A stretch of DNA of 64,000 nt from Arabidopsis thaliana (lineage: Eukaryota; Streptophyta; Magnoliopsida; Brassicales; Brassicaceae), in assembly GCF_000001735.4 (NCBI RefSeq), contig NC_003076.8, positions 744,001 through 808,000 on the forward strand, written 5' to 3'. Below the pieces are notes generated by a model. It made no database searches. It worked only from the letters and a program-made list of their open reading frames with translations, and was not told the origin of the DNA. Within the stretch, counting starts at the first letter, position 1. Every line of letters starts with the position of its first letter. Positions 33,198-44,588 of the stretch are shown piece after piece. The position numbers and the translations under genes were made by a program.

Positions 33198-35338
33198 TTA
33201 ACAGGACGGATAGTCTTTAGGCGGTGGTAGAACGGAAAGCTCAGGTGTTTCCCCGTTCTCGACGACGAAAGCCATCTTCAAACCCCACATTGTATGGACT
33301 TCCAAGTGACAGTGCATAAACCAAACACCTGCAACAACACATGCATTGATCAGTTGATCTACTTATCATATATGGTCATCATCATAATCATATATGTGCA
33401 TTGAGAGATTGATTTATACCTGGATTATCAGCCCTGAATCTGATGGCAGCCCAACCACCGGTAGGTACTCCAACGGTGTTTCTCTCAGGCGGGTCAACGA
33501 GATTGAACTTAGCAGGATCTTTCTTGGGATCAAAGTTTCCAACACCGGTTCCAACGACAAAGAAGTTGTAGCCATGAAGATGGAAAGGGTGTGACTCAAC
33601 GGTTAGGAGATTGGTGTCTTGCAAGACGAGCTCAATTGTAGTATTGAACTTAACTCGGCTAAGTCTTGTCCCCGTTGATGTTCCAAGGTTAGCCGTGAGC
33701 GGCACACCGGTGTAGTTAAACGCTTTGGGTGGTCGGTCTGGGAAATCAGTCCTGAAAACACCTGAGATGTTGGAGTAATGTGCTTTCAAGAGTGCAGTTT
33801 TGGGCATAATGAATGTGATATTGTTTATAGAAGCTGCGAGATTTGTCCCGTTAACACAAGTCGGGCACGCGTTAATGCCTAGCCCGATCGTGTAGAACAA
33901 TCGCCTGTCGACTTTTAAAGGAACAAGAGCCGGAAAATTCGGTGTGTTGAGGCTCTTGAGCTTTCCGTTATAGTCCAAAGCAAATGATGTGTCGTTAGGC
34001 AAAGGAAGCTTTGGTAGGATTGGTAAGACCGTGTTTGGTACGCCTTTGTATTGAAGAATAGCGGTTACTGTTTTGTTGTCTACGGATACAGGAGCGTCCA
34101 TAAACGGACTAGCTGCCATGAAGTAGCGGTTTGGTGACCGGTCGGTTTTGACTAAAACATTAGTGGTTTGACCTGGTCCGAGTAAAATGGCTTTGGTTGT
34201 GAATGGTTTAGTGTAGACCGCATCGATTTCCACCACGGTCATGTTGTGTCCCGCAATCCCGAAGAATAGCTCGTCGTTTAAAGCTGCGTTGATAATCCTT
34301 AGAAGATATGTTTTACCCGCTTCGGCCTCTATGACGAACGTGTCTGAAAATATGCATGTACGAAAAAGATTTAATGATATCTGAGATCCGGTCCGATCCG
34401 ATAACTTACGGTTTAAAAAGGTTTAGAACTTTTACGTTTCTCGGAACATGGAAATAGCGGTCCAGGTTTTCCGTTAATGGTATGAGCATCCGACATCGGA
34501 GGCGGTGCACCCAATTGGTTGGCTTGGTTAACCGCAGTCTCAACGTCTTTGTTCCACCATTCTCCTACAGTCAAATAAAAAACCAAGGCAATGAGAAAAA
34601 GAAAAATTTAAGGATGGGACTAAACCGACCGGTTTTGTTTTATTTTCACTAACCGAGGATTATGTTAGATTCTTGGTATGGCTGTGGGAACGGATACGGT
34701 TTTCCCGGTGCAGGCAAGATAACAATAGCTCCGTAGACGGTGGCTCGTAGCCAGAGGATGTGTGCGTGCCACCAGAGGGTCCCGCGTTGTCCGGTCACAT
34801 TGAAATCATAAAGGTAACTCTGTCCTGTTTGGATCGGACACTGAGTTATGTATGCTGGACCATCTGCCCAACCGTTCCGGTACTGTTTAAGCCCATGCCT
34901 GTTAAACAAACCGTTATATTTTGGTTCAGAAAGAATGATTAAACTGGTTGCGCCGGTTTGAGACTTAGGAAAGAGATGTTTTACCAATGGATGGACATGT
35001 TGTATTGTACATGGTTGGTTACGTTGATGATGACTCGATCACCTTCTCTTGCGTAAACCGTCGGTCCAGGGAACATTCCATTAACCGTGACAATCGGTTT
35101 AGCATTGCATATCCGGCTTATGTTCTTCACTTGAACCTGTTCCAAATTTCAAACGTTAATACAACAAACCTACATATCTTGGGTTTACAATAAACCGGTT
35201 TAGTTAAACCAGTATAATTTGTATTCCGAATTATCGAACACCTACATCGAATTGGTACTTCTTCACCGCCGCATCCACCGGAGAATAGCCAAGAAACGCA
35301 AGAAGATAACAGAATAGAAAGAGAAAACCCATCTTCAT
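33198..35338 (-). CDS. LAC11: Laccase LAC11 (secreted multicopper oxidase)
   Basis: Cell-wall laccase that oxidises monolignols; with LAC4 and LAC17 it is needed for lignification. Exons 35246-35338, 34985-35136, 34654-34898, 34436-34564, 33420-34343 and 33198-33328 give 557 residues. A signal peptide covers residues 1 to about 24. Copper ligands are visible: H81-W-H83-G, H126-A-H128, H458-P-F-H461-L-H463, and the type 1 site H520-C521-H522 with H526 and axial L531. Many N-X-S/T sites are present (NVT, NMS, NGT, NIT, NYT, NTT). The fourth and fifth exons meet inside the His codon after SEK. A TATA box lies about 115 bases upstream of the ATG. Confidence 0.96.
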
Positions 35339-35450
35339 CTCCGGTTCAATTTTCCGGTTTGATGCAATGATGAGATTTTATTTGTACTTAATCTTCTACT
35401 GCTTTTGGTTATACAAAATGTTGTGAAGAAATAGTCGCTGGTTACAAATG

Positions 35451-35459
35451 CTTATATAG
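35451..35459 (-). promoter_or_regulatory. TATA box of LAC11
   Basis: CTATATAAG on the minus strand about 115 bases upstream of the LAC11 start codon, consistent with a leader near 80 bases. Confidence 0.6.
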
Positions 35460-37869
35460 AGCCATCATGAAAAGAAAAGGTTGGTGAATCACTCTGGATA
35501 TGAAAATAATAATGTGAAAACACACATAAAATAACATTATTAAGAAAAGCTTAGAGAAATATAGAATCGAAGAAGAAGGCTTGTAAGCAACTTTCTGAAA
35601 GACGTTGGCGAATCAGCGTAACGTTTGTTAATATTATGGAGTACCTTCGAAGTTGATATCTCAGCTTTCTATTTATGTTTTTGACTTTTCGTTAACAATG
35701 AAAAATAATAATTTCGGTGTATAGTTATGTTATCATCACAAAAGCCCTATAAATCAAAGATGAAACTATTCTTATAATATTTCTTTTTATACCAAAGACC
35801 CCCAAGTTCGAATGAATCAATCTATTTTCATATTTTTTTTCTTTCATATAACCGATCGAATTATGTATTTCGAGAACTCAATTAGTATCAGTTAATATTT
35901 CTATTTTATTTTTTATTTCTGAAAACTTGCTTTGCAGTAACATGTTGCTTAGCCATTCGTTTAGTCTGTAAATTTATTTTCTTTTTGAGATTATTTGGTT
36001 CCAATTATATAGTGATGTTTTGGCGTAACGGAAAATGACTGCTCTTTTTGACCATTTTGTTTTTGTTTTCGGCCAACGAGATCATATGTATAATTTTCTA
36101 AATTAAATTCTCAACAAATGTATTTTAATTTACAGGTACGAAAAGTTTGGTCAAATTATTTAAAATTTACGCTGTTGATTAGTCAAAATCATAAACGTTG
36201 GATCATAGGATCAAACACTTTGAGTCCAAAAGCCCATAACGAAAAGCCCATATTGTATCATTTACAATGTTTTGTCGCGTATAATCATATTATAATTTTT
36301 ATAATATTTTACTTTGTAAGATCATCGCATTTGTTGTGAATGAGTGGTTTAGAATCTACTAGAAAGAGAAATGTCAAAAAAAAAAAAAAAAAAAAATACC
36401 ACAAGTTTTTGGAACTTTTGATTGTTTGTTATTGGGTGATACTATTCTATGTTTCATCTTGGTTTCAATAGCTAATTTAGATATGAATTAGGGGAGACAA
36501 CACATTGCTTTGGCCAAAGCGAAACGCGTCGTATTAACGTGTCTTAGGACATAAGTAATATAGTCAGGTCCACCAATGACATAGTGACAAATTTTCTCAC
36601 GCTTTAATTCTGCCACGTTATAAATTACCATCCGCTATTATGCTGAAATATGATATACTATTGTGCTAATGCTACAAATTAACCATAATTTCGCTTTGTC
36701 GTATAATCTGAAACATAATATATCTCCACGTTGTATCATTAAAATTTGAGTTTTTATTGCAAGGAGAAAATCAACACTAAAGCATTTTTTGTCGACACCC
36801 AACATATATACACCAATACATTTGCTACCCTAATCATATCATTGATTGGCACCCAAACCAAAGAAAAAAAACAAAAAATTCATAGCTTTAAACAATCACG
36901 AGAAATAAAATCCAATCAAATCATACGTATCTTATTCTTTAGCGTCGAACATATATGAAATCATTTTATGCTGGCCTATCCAGAACAGGAACTCCTATTA
37001 TCATCATGAACAGAAACAATGTAGATTCAAGAAAGACAAGATTTTCACAGTATAATATCAACTTTCCTTTCCGTGGCCATGCATATAATAATAACTTCTT
37101 AAATTATTGCGGATATAGACAAATATGCAACTTTTTATATCTCTAGGGGATAGATTGTGAGGACTAGTCTCTAAACTTTGACCTAAAAGGATTTTCAGTT
37201 ATTAAAGAAACTAACTTTTAAGTACCAAAATTTAAATATTTGAAATTCGAAAATATTAGCTAGCGGAAATGCGGAAATTTAGTATAAATAGTTTTATAAC
37301 AATATGCAATTGGTGTTTGGATGACCGATTCATCAAATAGACAATTCAGCGATTCATAGACCCCAACAAAGTTTGGAAGATTGCAAATATGAAGTATATG
37401 AGAAAAAAATATATCAAAATAAAAAAATAGAAAGAAAAAAATAGAGAATGAGTAAAAATAATTCACCGATTACTAGACCCCCACAAAATTTGGAAGATTG
37501 TAAATAATATATATGAAATATGAGGAAAAAGAGCGTGTGAGCACCACTTGCATGCGATTGTGCTACTTAACCGATGAGTTAGAATACTGTTGATAGAAAG
37601 AGCTAGCCAGAGAGTGGAACACTCGTGTGACCACGTTTCTCACGTGCCTAGCAGACTTGAGAAAGACAATCCACACTATAAAACATAACAAAGGGTTAGA
37701 GAAGAAGAGAGTTAATTAAAACACACAAAAAAAGAGAGAGAGAGAGAGAGTTAACTAATAATAGACTTGTCTTGTGTAAAAAAAATTATTCATTTGTTTT
37801 TCCATAAGAACTAGAAACAAACAAACGTAGAGAAAAAAAAGTTGCGACTTTGACAAGTTAGCCGAAACA
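35460..37869. other. Divergent promoter region of LAC11 and LOG6
   Basis: No gene is recognised in 2.4 kb. A 22-base A run lies at 36375-36396. Two related blocks at about 37344-37402 and 37461-37525 form a diverged direct duplication upstream of LOG6 (see findings). ACTATAAAACA at 37676-37686 is the probable LOG6 TATA box. A GA repeat at 37733-37750 lies in the LOG6 leader. Confidence 0.5.
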
Positions 37870-40077
37870 ATGGAGAATGAAGAGGGAAAAAGAGAGATGA
37901 CGAAGAAACAAAGTTCAAGGTTTAAGAGCATTTGCGTCTTTTGTGGGAGTAGCAATGGGAACAAAGCTAGTTATCAAGATGCAGCCATTGATTTGGCCAA
38001 GGAACTGGTATGCATATATACAACTTGCAAGTTCTTTATAAAAATTCTTAGGTCTTCTTTAACAATGATAAAACGTTCTGTTTTTGCAATAACATCATGC
38101 ATGAGGATTCTTAAGAAACCTTGTATTTATTAATACAGTCTCTAATTAATAAAGAGTTTATATGTCAATTTTTATTTGTTTTCTTTGACACAAACCGAAG
38201 ACAGGATAATTACCAAATTCGGTTTTCAAAATTTGATGAACAGGTGATGAGGAAGATTGATCTTGTTTATGGTGGAGGAAGCATAGGTTTAATGGGTTTG
38301 GTGTCTCAAGCTGTTCATGATGGTGGTCGTCATGTTATTGGGTACTTACTCTATGTTTATTCTATAGTACTTACTGCATTAAAATTCTCATCATTTTTTG
38401 TTGAGAGTTATGAAAATAAAGGTAGATAGGTATGGTTTTTAATTCTTATTATGATGCAGAGTCATCCCCAAGCTCCTCATGTTGCAAGAGGTATTAATTG
38501 AGTTTTCATTAGAAATCAATGTTCAGTGGATCTGAATAAAGAATAATAACAATAATGGTAATGATGATGCTCTTTTTTGTCACTCTGTCAATGTCTCGCA
38601 AACAAACTCAAAGTTAACTGGAGAAACAGTAGGAGAAGTGAAGGAAGTTGCAGACATGCATCAGAGAAAAGCTGTGATGGCTAAGCATTCTGATGCTTTC
38701 ATTACTTTGCCTGGTAATTTTTACTCTCTATCTCTCTCTCCATCTTCTATCTTCATTACAAATAATAAAGATAAACTTATGAAAAATTAAATTATTGATA
38801 TTCACTTGTGAAAACTTTGCCACTACATTTAGAGTTCCCCAATGTATATGATGCTGAAATATTATAAAGCTAGATGCATATATGTATGGTGATGTTTTAG
38901 TGTTTGTTTTTTCCCCTACATAATGTAATGTTAGTGCTTTTTTATAAAAACCTTTTTATTAGTCATTATAGAGAGCTTTAAAGAGTGCGTTTAATAAGTA
39001 ATAACATGTGGTTAATATGATATGTGGGAGATTCCAGGAGTCAAAGAATTTAAAAGAATCACGACAAATAGTTTTGAAATAATTAAAGTGAATAATCAGA
39101 AAAAGTCCTTGATCCATCAACATCCAAAAGCAGTGAAAATAGATGTCGACAAAGGACATCTGTTTCTTATCCAATTTAAGAAAAAATTTATGTTCGCAAT
39201 TTATATCTGTAAGATTTATATTTCTGAGCAGACATTAAAAGATCGTAATATGAGTTGCAAAATGTTGTTTTTCTTTTTTGGGTAGTGCTGGTATATTATA
39301 AAGTTGAATATTCTGAGAGAAACATAATGGTAACTATTGTGATGAGTGCACTAACCTTTGACCTTTGACTTAAAAAGTACCAAAGAGAAGAGAAGGACTA
39401 CTTTTCATAAATCAGATGTTGACTTTTCTTAAGAGGTCAAAAATGAAAGTGAAAAAAAAAAAAAATCTTCTTGAGTTTTACTATACGTGCCACTTGACTA
39501 AGTCAACGAGTCCTCACTGTCGAAGTGTCAATCCTCAGGTGGCTATGGTACACTAGAGGAGCTACTTGAAGTGATAACTTGGGCACAACTTGGTATCCAT
39601 GATAAACCGGTATGTAAACCGGTTTGGTCTGGTATAAGATAATAACCGACATTTTGATAGAGTTAGCTATTGTTTTCTTTTTCTTGCAGGTCGGTTTATT
39701 AAACGTTGATGGATATTACGATGCATTGCTGTTATTCATCGACAAAGCCGTCGAAGAGGGATTTATTCTTCCAACCGCTCGACATATTATCGTATCTGCA
39801 CCAACCGCAAGAGAGTTGTTTATAAAATTGGAGGTATATCGATAGATGATACGGATTTAACCCTAAACCGAACCATACAGTATATCCAAGTCATGATCCC
39901 GTTATGATTTATTATTTTCTAGTTGAATATGGTATCACTAGATCGAATATCTAAACATGCATTATCTTTGTTTCAAGTTATGTCTAAAGCTGGTTAGACT
40001 AGACCGAGTTTTTGTTTAATAATCATGAAATTTTTGATTGGTGTGTATTGCAGGAATATGTGCCTCAACACAAGTAA
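37870..40077 (+). CDS. LOG6: Cytokinin-activating phosphoribohydrolase, LONELY GUY 6
   Basis: LOG enzymes release active cytokinin bases from nucleoside 5'-monophosphates in the cytosol and nucleus. My model has seven exons: 37870-38007, 38244-38341, 38460-38490, 38614-38713, 39539-39609, 39690-39833 and 40054-40077. It gives 201 residues. The family motifs are intact: [33 protein letters not shown] with R107, and PGGYGTLEE at 122-130. Exon 3 is only 31 bases. It encodes IPKLLMLQE, where most relatives have a KTLMPRE-like sequence, so this junction is the weakest part of the model. Intron 4 is over 800 bases, long for the family. I recall LOG6 being hard to obtain as full-length cDNA and its activity not demonstrated. 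Confidence 0.88.
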
Positions 40078-43000
40078 TAATATGCATCAAAACTGAGCTC
40101 CAAGACGATTCATACCAAAAAATTGTGAATCGGGATGAGTAAATATTTGATTATTTCTTAGTCAATCTAAAAGTCGGATTTGATTAGGGAGTACAAAATG
40201 TAAATTTGTTTTGTGATTTTATAATATATCAACTAGTGCATTTCATTTACATTTTAAGTTAAGTTCATATACGTTTACGTTAGATACTGTAAATTTTTGG
40301 TCCGATGGTTTTGGATATAAGGGGCTGTTTTGACATTTCCGATTATAGAATAGATCATTTGCCTTCAATTTTTCTAAAAATGTTACGTAGACCCAAGCTA
40401 AATTTATTATTTGTTGGGCCAACCTAAACACTAATATCGATTGCAACACTTGGTTGTTGAAAGACCTAGCTACCACTTATATTACTAATCAATTTTTCTT
40501 GGTTTGAATGTGTAGATCAAATCGATTCAATTTACTACCAAAAACATTTGTCTGAGCTACAACTTTCGATCTAAAGTCCTGAGCCAAGCAATCTTTAATT
40601 ATAGAAAATCATTACATAATCTCGAATTGTTTAAGTTACTTAAAATTCATATGTCTCCTCCTAAAACATCCCCGATTCGATCTTATTCTTCTGGTCTCCA
40701 CGTAATAACTCACATACATTAAAAAAAGAACAAAAATAAAGAAAACCCACTTGATTAAACGAAAACATTTGTTGAATCGAACCAATTAATTGAACAATAA
40801 ACGAGTTCTGATTTGTAACTGACGTCTCATGTTTCGAGGTTAATTACTAAAATTTTCAAATCTCCAATTCTTATGAACCCACCCACCATGTGTTTTAAGC
40901 CCAAGAGAGATTCAGTGAACCAAGAAGGAAAATAATTTAAATTGTCCCTTACACTAATGAAAGGTTATGTTAACAAAAATCCATTTTATTAATAGATTGA
41001 TAGTACTAATAAATAAATATTTGGACACAAAGCCCAAAAGATCACAATCTAGTTAAAAAAAGATCGACAAGAAAGATTCTTTAAGCTGATGAATGATCTG
41101 TACCATGTAGCTTTGTTCCCTTTTTGGTTAACTGCCCAAACAACATCAACGAGACTTTATAAAAAAAAAACTTCCTTATGACCAAACTAAATAACTGAAA
41201 TTGATTTATTAGTCAAAACATATTAAAGAACTTATTTGTATGATATCATTATACATTCCATATGTAACTGAAATATGACTATCTTGACTCTTTGAAGAAT
41301 TCTGACTTTTTTTATTCAGTCAAACTTTTAAATTGTGTTGGTTACTCATCGGTACGGATAAAAAAATTCGTATGTGTTATTTCAAAAGTACTTGAAGAAT
41401 ATTGTTTCTATATATATTTATAGTGTTATAAAAAAACAAGTGTGGTCTCTATGTTATGGTTCATTGAACATATACATCAACATAGGACTGAGAGGAGCCC
41501 ATGTTCCTTTCATTGATGCAAAATTTTAGTTTCTTGTGTTTTAATTTGCTTCCTATCCAATGTACATGTATATATACTTTCACAAGAGAATATGGATAAT
41601 GTTGAGTATGTTAAATATATAGTGACAAGTTACATAAAAAAAGCCTAAAGAAATCAAATTGGAAAAAATAGTAAGGTACAATGTATGGTTATCGAAAGCC
41701 CAAGCTGTACTTCCATTGATGTAGGAGATGATTAGGAACACGTGGATTATATTTGACCAAAAATAGTAGAAATTCTATTTATATTTGTTTTCTTCTTTTG
41801 GTTTTGGGTTTGATTTTGTGATTTGGATAGTTCGGTTAAGGATGGTTTGATCAATCAATATAACCATACTAAAATATGATTCAGTTAACTAACTATAGTA
41901 ACTGTTTCTTCGTTAGTAAAATGATACATTTATTGGAATCTATTGACAAATCTTAATGACTTATTATAACTGGTGATAACAAAATCTAGCTATTATTTTG
42001 TATCCAACTACATATTTTGTATAAAATGGAAATTCGTATATGATATTTGTTTAGTTTAAAAGTAGAGTGTATTTGTTTTTTCAATGATGATTTAATGAAA
42101 TCAAGCTCTTAGTTGAGATCAAAAGACAAATAAAACAAAATGTTTTTTTTTGTTTTGTTTCTTTTCTATTTGAGGGAAGGCCATGAATTCTTATTTTTGA
42201 CAAATAGTTGTTCTATGCAATTAATATTGATGTCTAATACATATACAGCAGAATAAATAAAAACTTGCTATATAAAGACGTATTATTTATAGCATTCTGT
42301 GGAGTATAATGTCGAATCCTGTTCTCATTTCCGATTTTACATATTTATGGTACTAACGCCTTCATTTATTTTTCCATTTTCGTTAGTCAACAACTTCAGC
42401 TTTTGATAACGCCTAATTGTATCATCAACTTTAGTTAGTTTTCTCAAATAACGTCATTTTCAAATAAAGTTTTTGATTTCTCTTTTATTATATTTATGCA
42501 AAAGGAAAATTATAATTTCAGTATTTTGCAGAACGCTGAAATGTATAATAGAACCTATTCATGTATTTTTGTAAAATTTTAAAGATTGTTTTAATACTAA
42601 AATAAGTAAATCATTAAAAAAATTCCTAGACATTGGTCTCTAATATAAGATAAATAGATCTAAATTATGTTTGGATTTTAATTCTAATAAAAAGGTAGCC
42701 AAAAGTTATATATACAATATTTAAACAATTTTATTTGTTTAAGATTTGAATTTTATAGTATGCGAGAATCGCGTAAACTTTTCTCGAATGTAACAAAAAA
42801 TTTCAAATCTTCTCGACACATGTAATCTTTTGCGAGTTAGAAGATTTGATTCCTTATTTTTTGTTCGTATTCTTAAAGTTAGTCACGTTTATATTATTTT
42901 TCGCTTTGTAACCGTCCCTTTAAATTTTTAATAAAAATTAAAAAAATTGCTAGAAAACAACATTTTTGTATTACTCAAATCAAAAGTACAAAAATAAATT

Positions 43001-43429
43001 TAGCTAGCGTTTCACAAAATCAAGTAAAATAATCTCCATTTGAAACTCCATAATCAAGCTGTTTGATGTATTATTATTACATGTAATGAGGAGAAAGAGG
43101 GGTCGAGAAATTTAAAGTAATAATAATTCTCTTCTTCGTCCATGGAATAAACTACGATTAGTTTAAAAAGATTAATAAAGATGGATTAAAGAAACTATAT
43201 GTTAAACCTGGAAAATTTATTTAAAAAGACGTTTTTTTAGCTATAAGAAAAAAAAGAATAATACCTTTATTTTTACATGTTATTTACAAGTAATAATTTT
43301 TTTTTTCTCTCTCTCTCTTTGAAGGTGGCACGAGCACCCATAACCTTCAGACCTATAGATACAAATATGTATGTATACGTTTTTTATATATAAATATTTT
43401 ATATAATTGATTTTTCGATCTTCTTTTAT
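40078..43429. other. 3.3-kb intergenic region between LOG6 and EIN2
   Basis: AT-rich throughout, with no frame that carries a recognisable domain on either strand and no clear transposon ends. The first 150 bases are the probable LOG6 3' UTR. From about 43290 the sequence becomes rich in CT repeats that continue into the EIN2 leader. Confidence 0.5.
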
Positions 43430-44588
43430 CTCTCTCTTTCGATGGAACTGAGCTCTTTCTCTCTTTCCTCTTCTTTTCTCTCTCTATCTCTATCTCTCGT
43501 AGCTTGATAAGAGTTTCTCTCTTTTGAAGATCCGTTTCTCTCTCTCTCACTGAGACTATTGTTGTTAGGTCAACTTGCGATCATGGCGATTTCGAAGGTG
43601 ACTTCTTTCAAAAACCCTAATCCTCTGTTTTTTTTTTTATTTTGCTGGGGGGCTTTGTACGGACTTTCATGGGTTTTTGTAGCTTTTCCCTCGGCTTTTG
43701 CGCAAATGAGACTTTCTGGGTTTTTTTTCCAGCTTTTTATAATTTCATCAGGTGGATCGAATTCGTAGTTTCAGCTTAGATCTCTCTCCCTCTTCATTAT
43801 CTGGACTTTCCAGACTTGGAGTTCTTCGGGATTGTTTTCGGTTTCTGGGTTTTGTTTTAATTGCGAGATTTAAGCTTTTTTCTTTTTTACTACTGTACTT
43901 GGTTTGTGGTTGACCTTTTTTTTCCTTGAAGATCTGAATGCGTAGATCATACGGGATCTTTGCATTTTTGTTGCTTTTCGTCAGCGTTACGATTCTTTTA
44001 GCTTCAGTTTAGTTGAAATTTGTATTTTTTTTGAGCTTATCTTCTTTTTGTTGCTGCTTCATACTAAGATCAATTATTGATTTGTAATACTACTGTATCT
44101 GAAGATTTTCACCATAAAAAAAAAATTCAGGTCTGAAGCTGATTTCGAATGGTTTGGAGATATCCGTAGTGGTTAAGCATATGGAAGTCTATGTTCTGCT
44201 CTTGGTTGCTCTGTTAGGGCTTCCTCCATTTGGACCAACTTAGCTGAATGTTGTATGATCTCTCTCCTTGAAGCAGCAAATAAGAAGAAGGTCTGGTCCT
44301 TAACTTAACATCTGGTTACTAGAGGAAACTTCAGCTATTATTAGGTAAAGAAAGACTGTACAGAGTTGTATAACAAGTAAGCGTTAGAGTGGCTTTGTTT
44401 GCCTCGGTGATAGAAGAACCGACTGATTCGTTGTTGTGTGTTAGCTTTGGAGGGAATCAGATTTCGCGAGGGAAGGTGTTTTAGATCAAATCTGTGAATT
44501 TTACTCAACTGAGGCTTTTAGTGAACCACGACTGTAGAGTTGACCTTGAATCCTACTCTGAGTAATTATATTATCAGATAGATTTAGG
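43430..44588 (+). other. EIN2 leader with a probable intron and several short uORFs
   Basis: A CT-rich leader exon ends at about 43597 (TTCGAAG|GTGAC). The matching acceptor is probably AATTCAG|GTCTGAAG at 44130-44131. In the spliced form a short uORF starts at 43583 (MAISKV then stop). A 20-codon uORF, MEVYVLLLVALLGLPPFGPT, occupies 44181-44243. Two more ATGs at 44248 and 44254 open frames of 7 and 17 codons. The intron and the transcript start are inferred from sequence only. Confidence 0.55.

Noticed and set aside
43353-43550. Arg/Glu/Lys-rich minus-strand frame near the EIN2 leader
   Set aside because: It is the reverse reading of CT microsatellite sequence (GAGA repeats).
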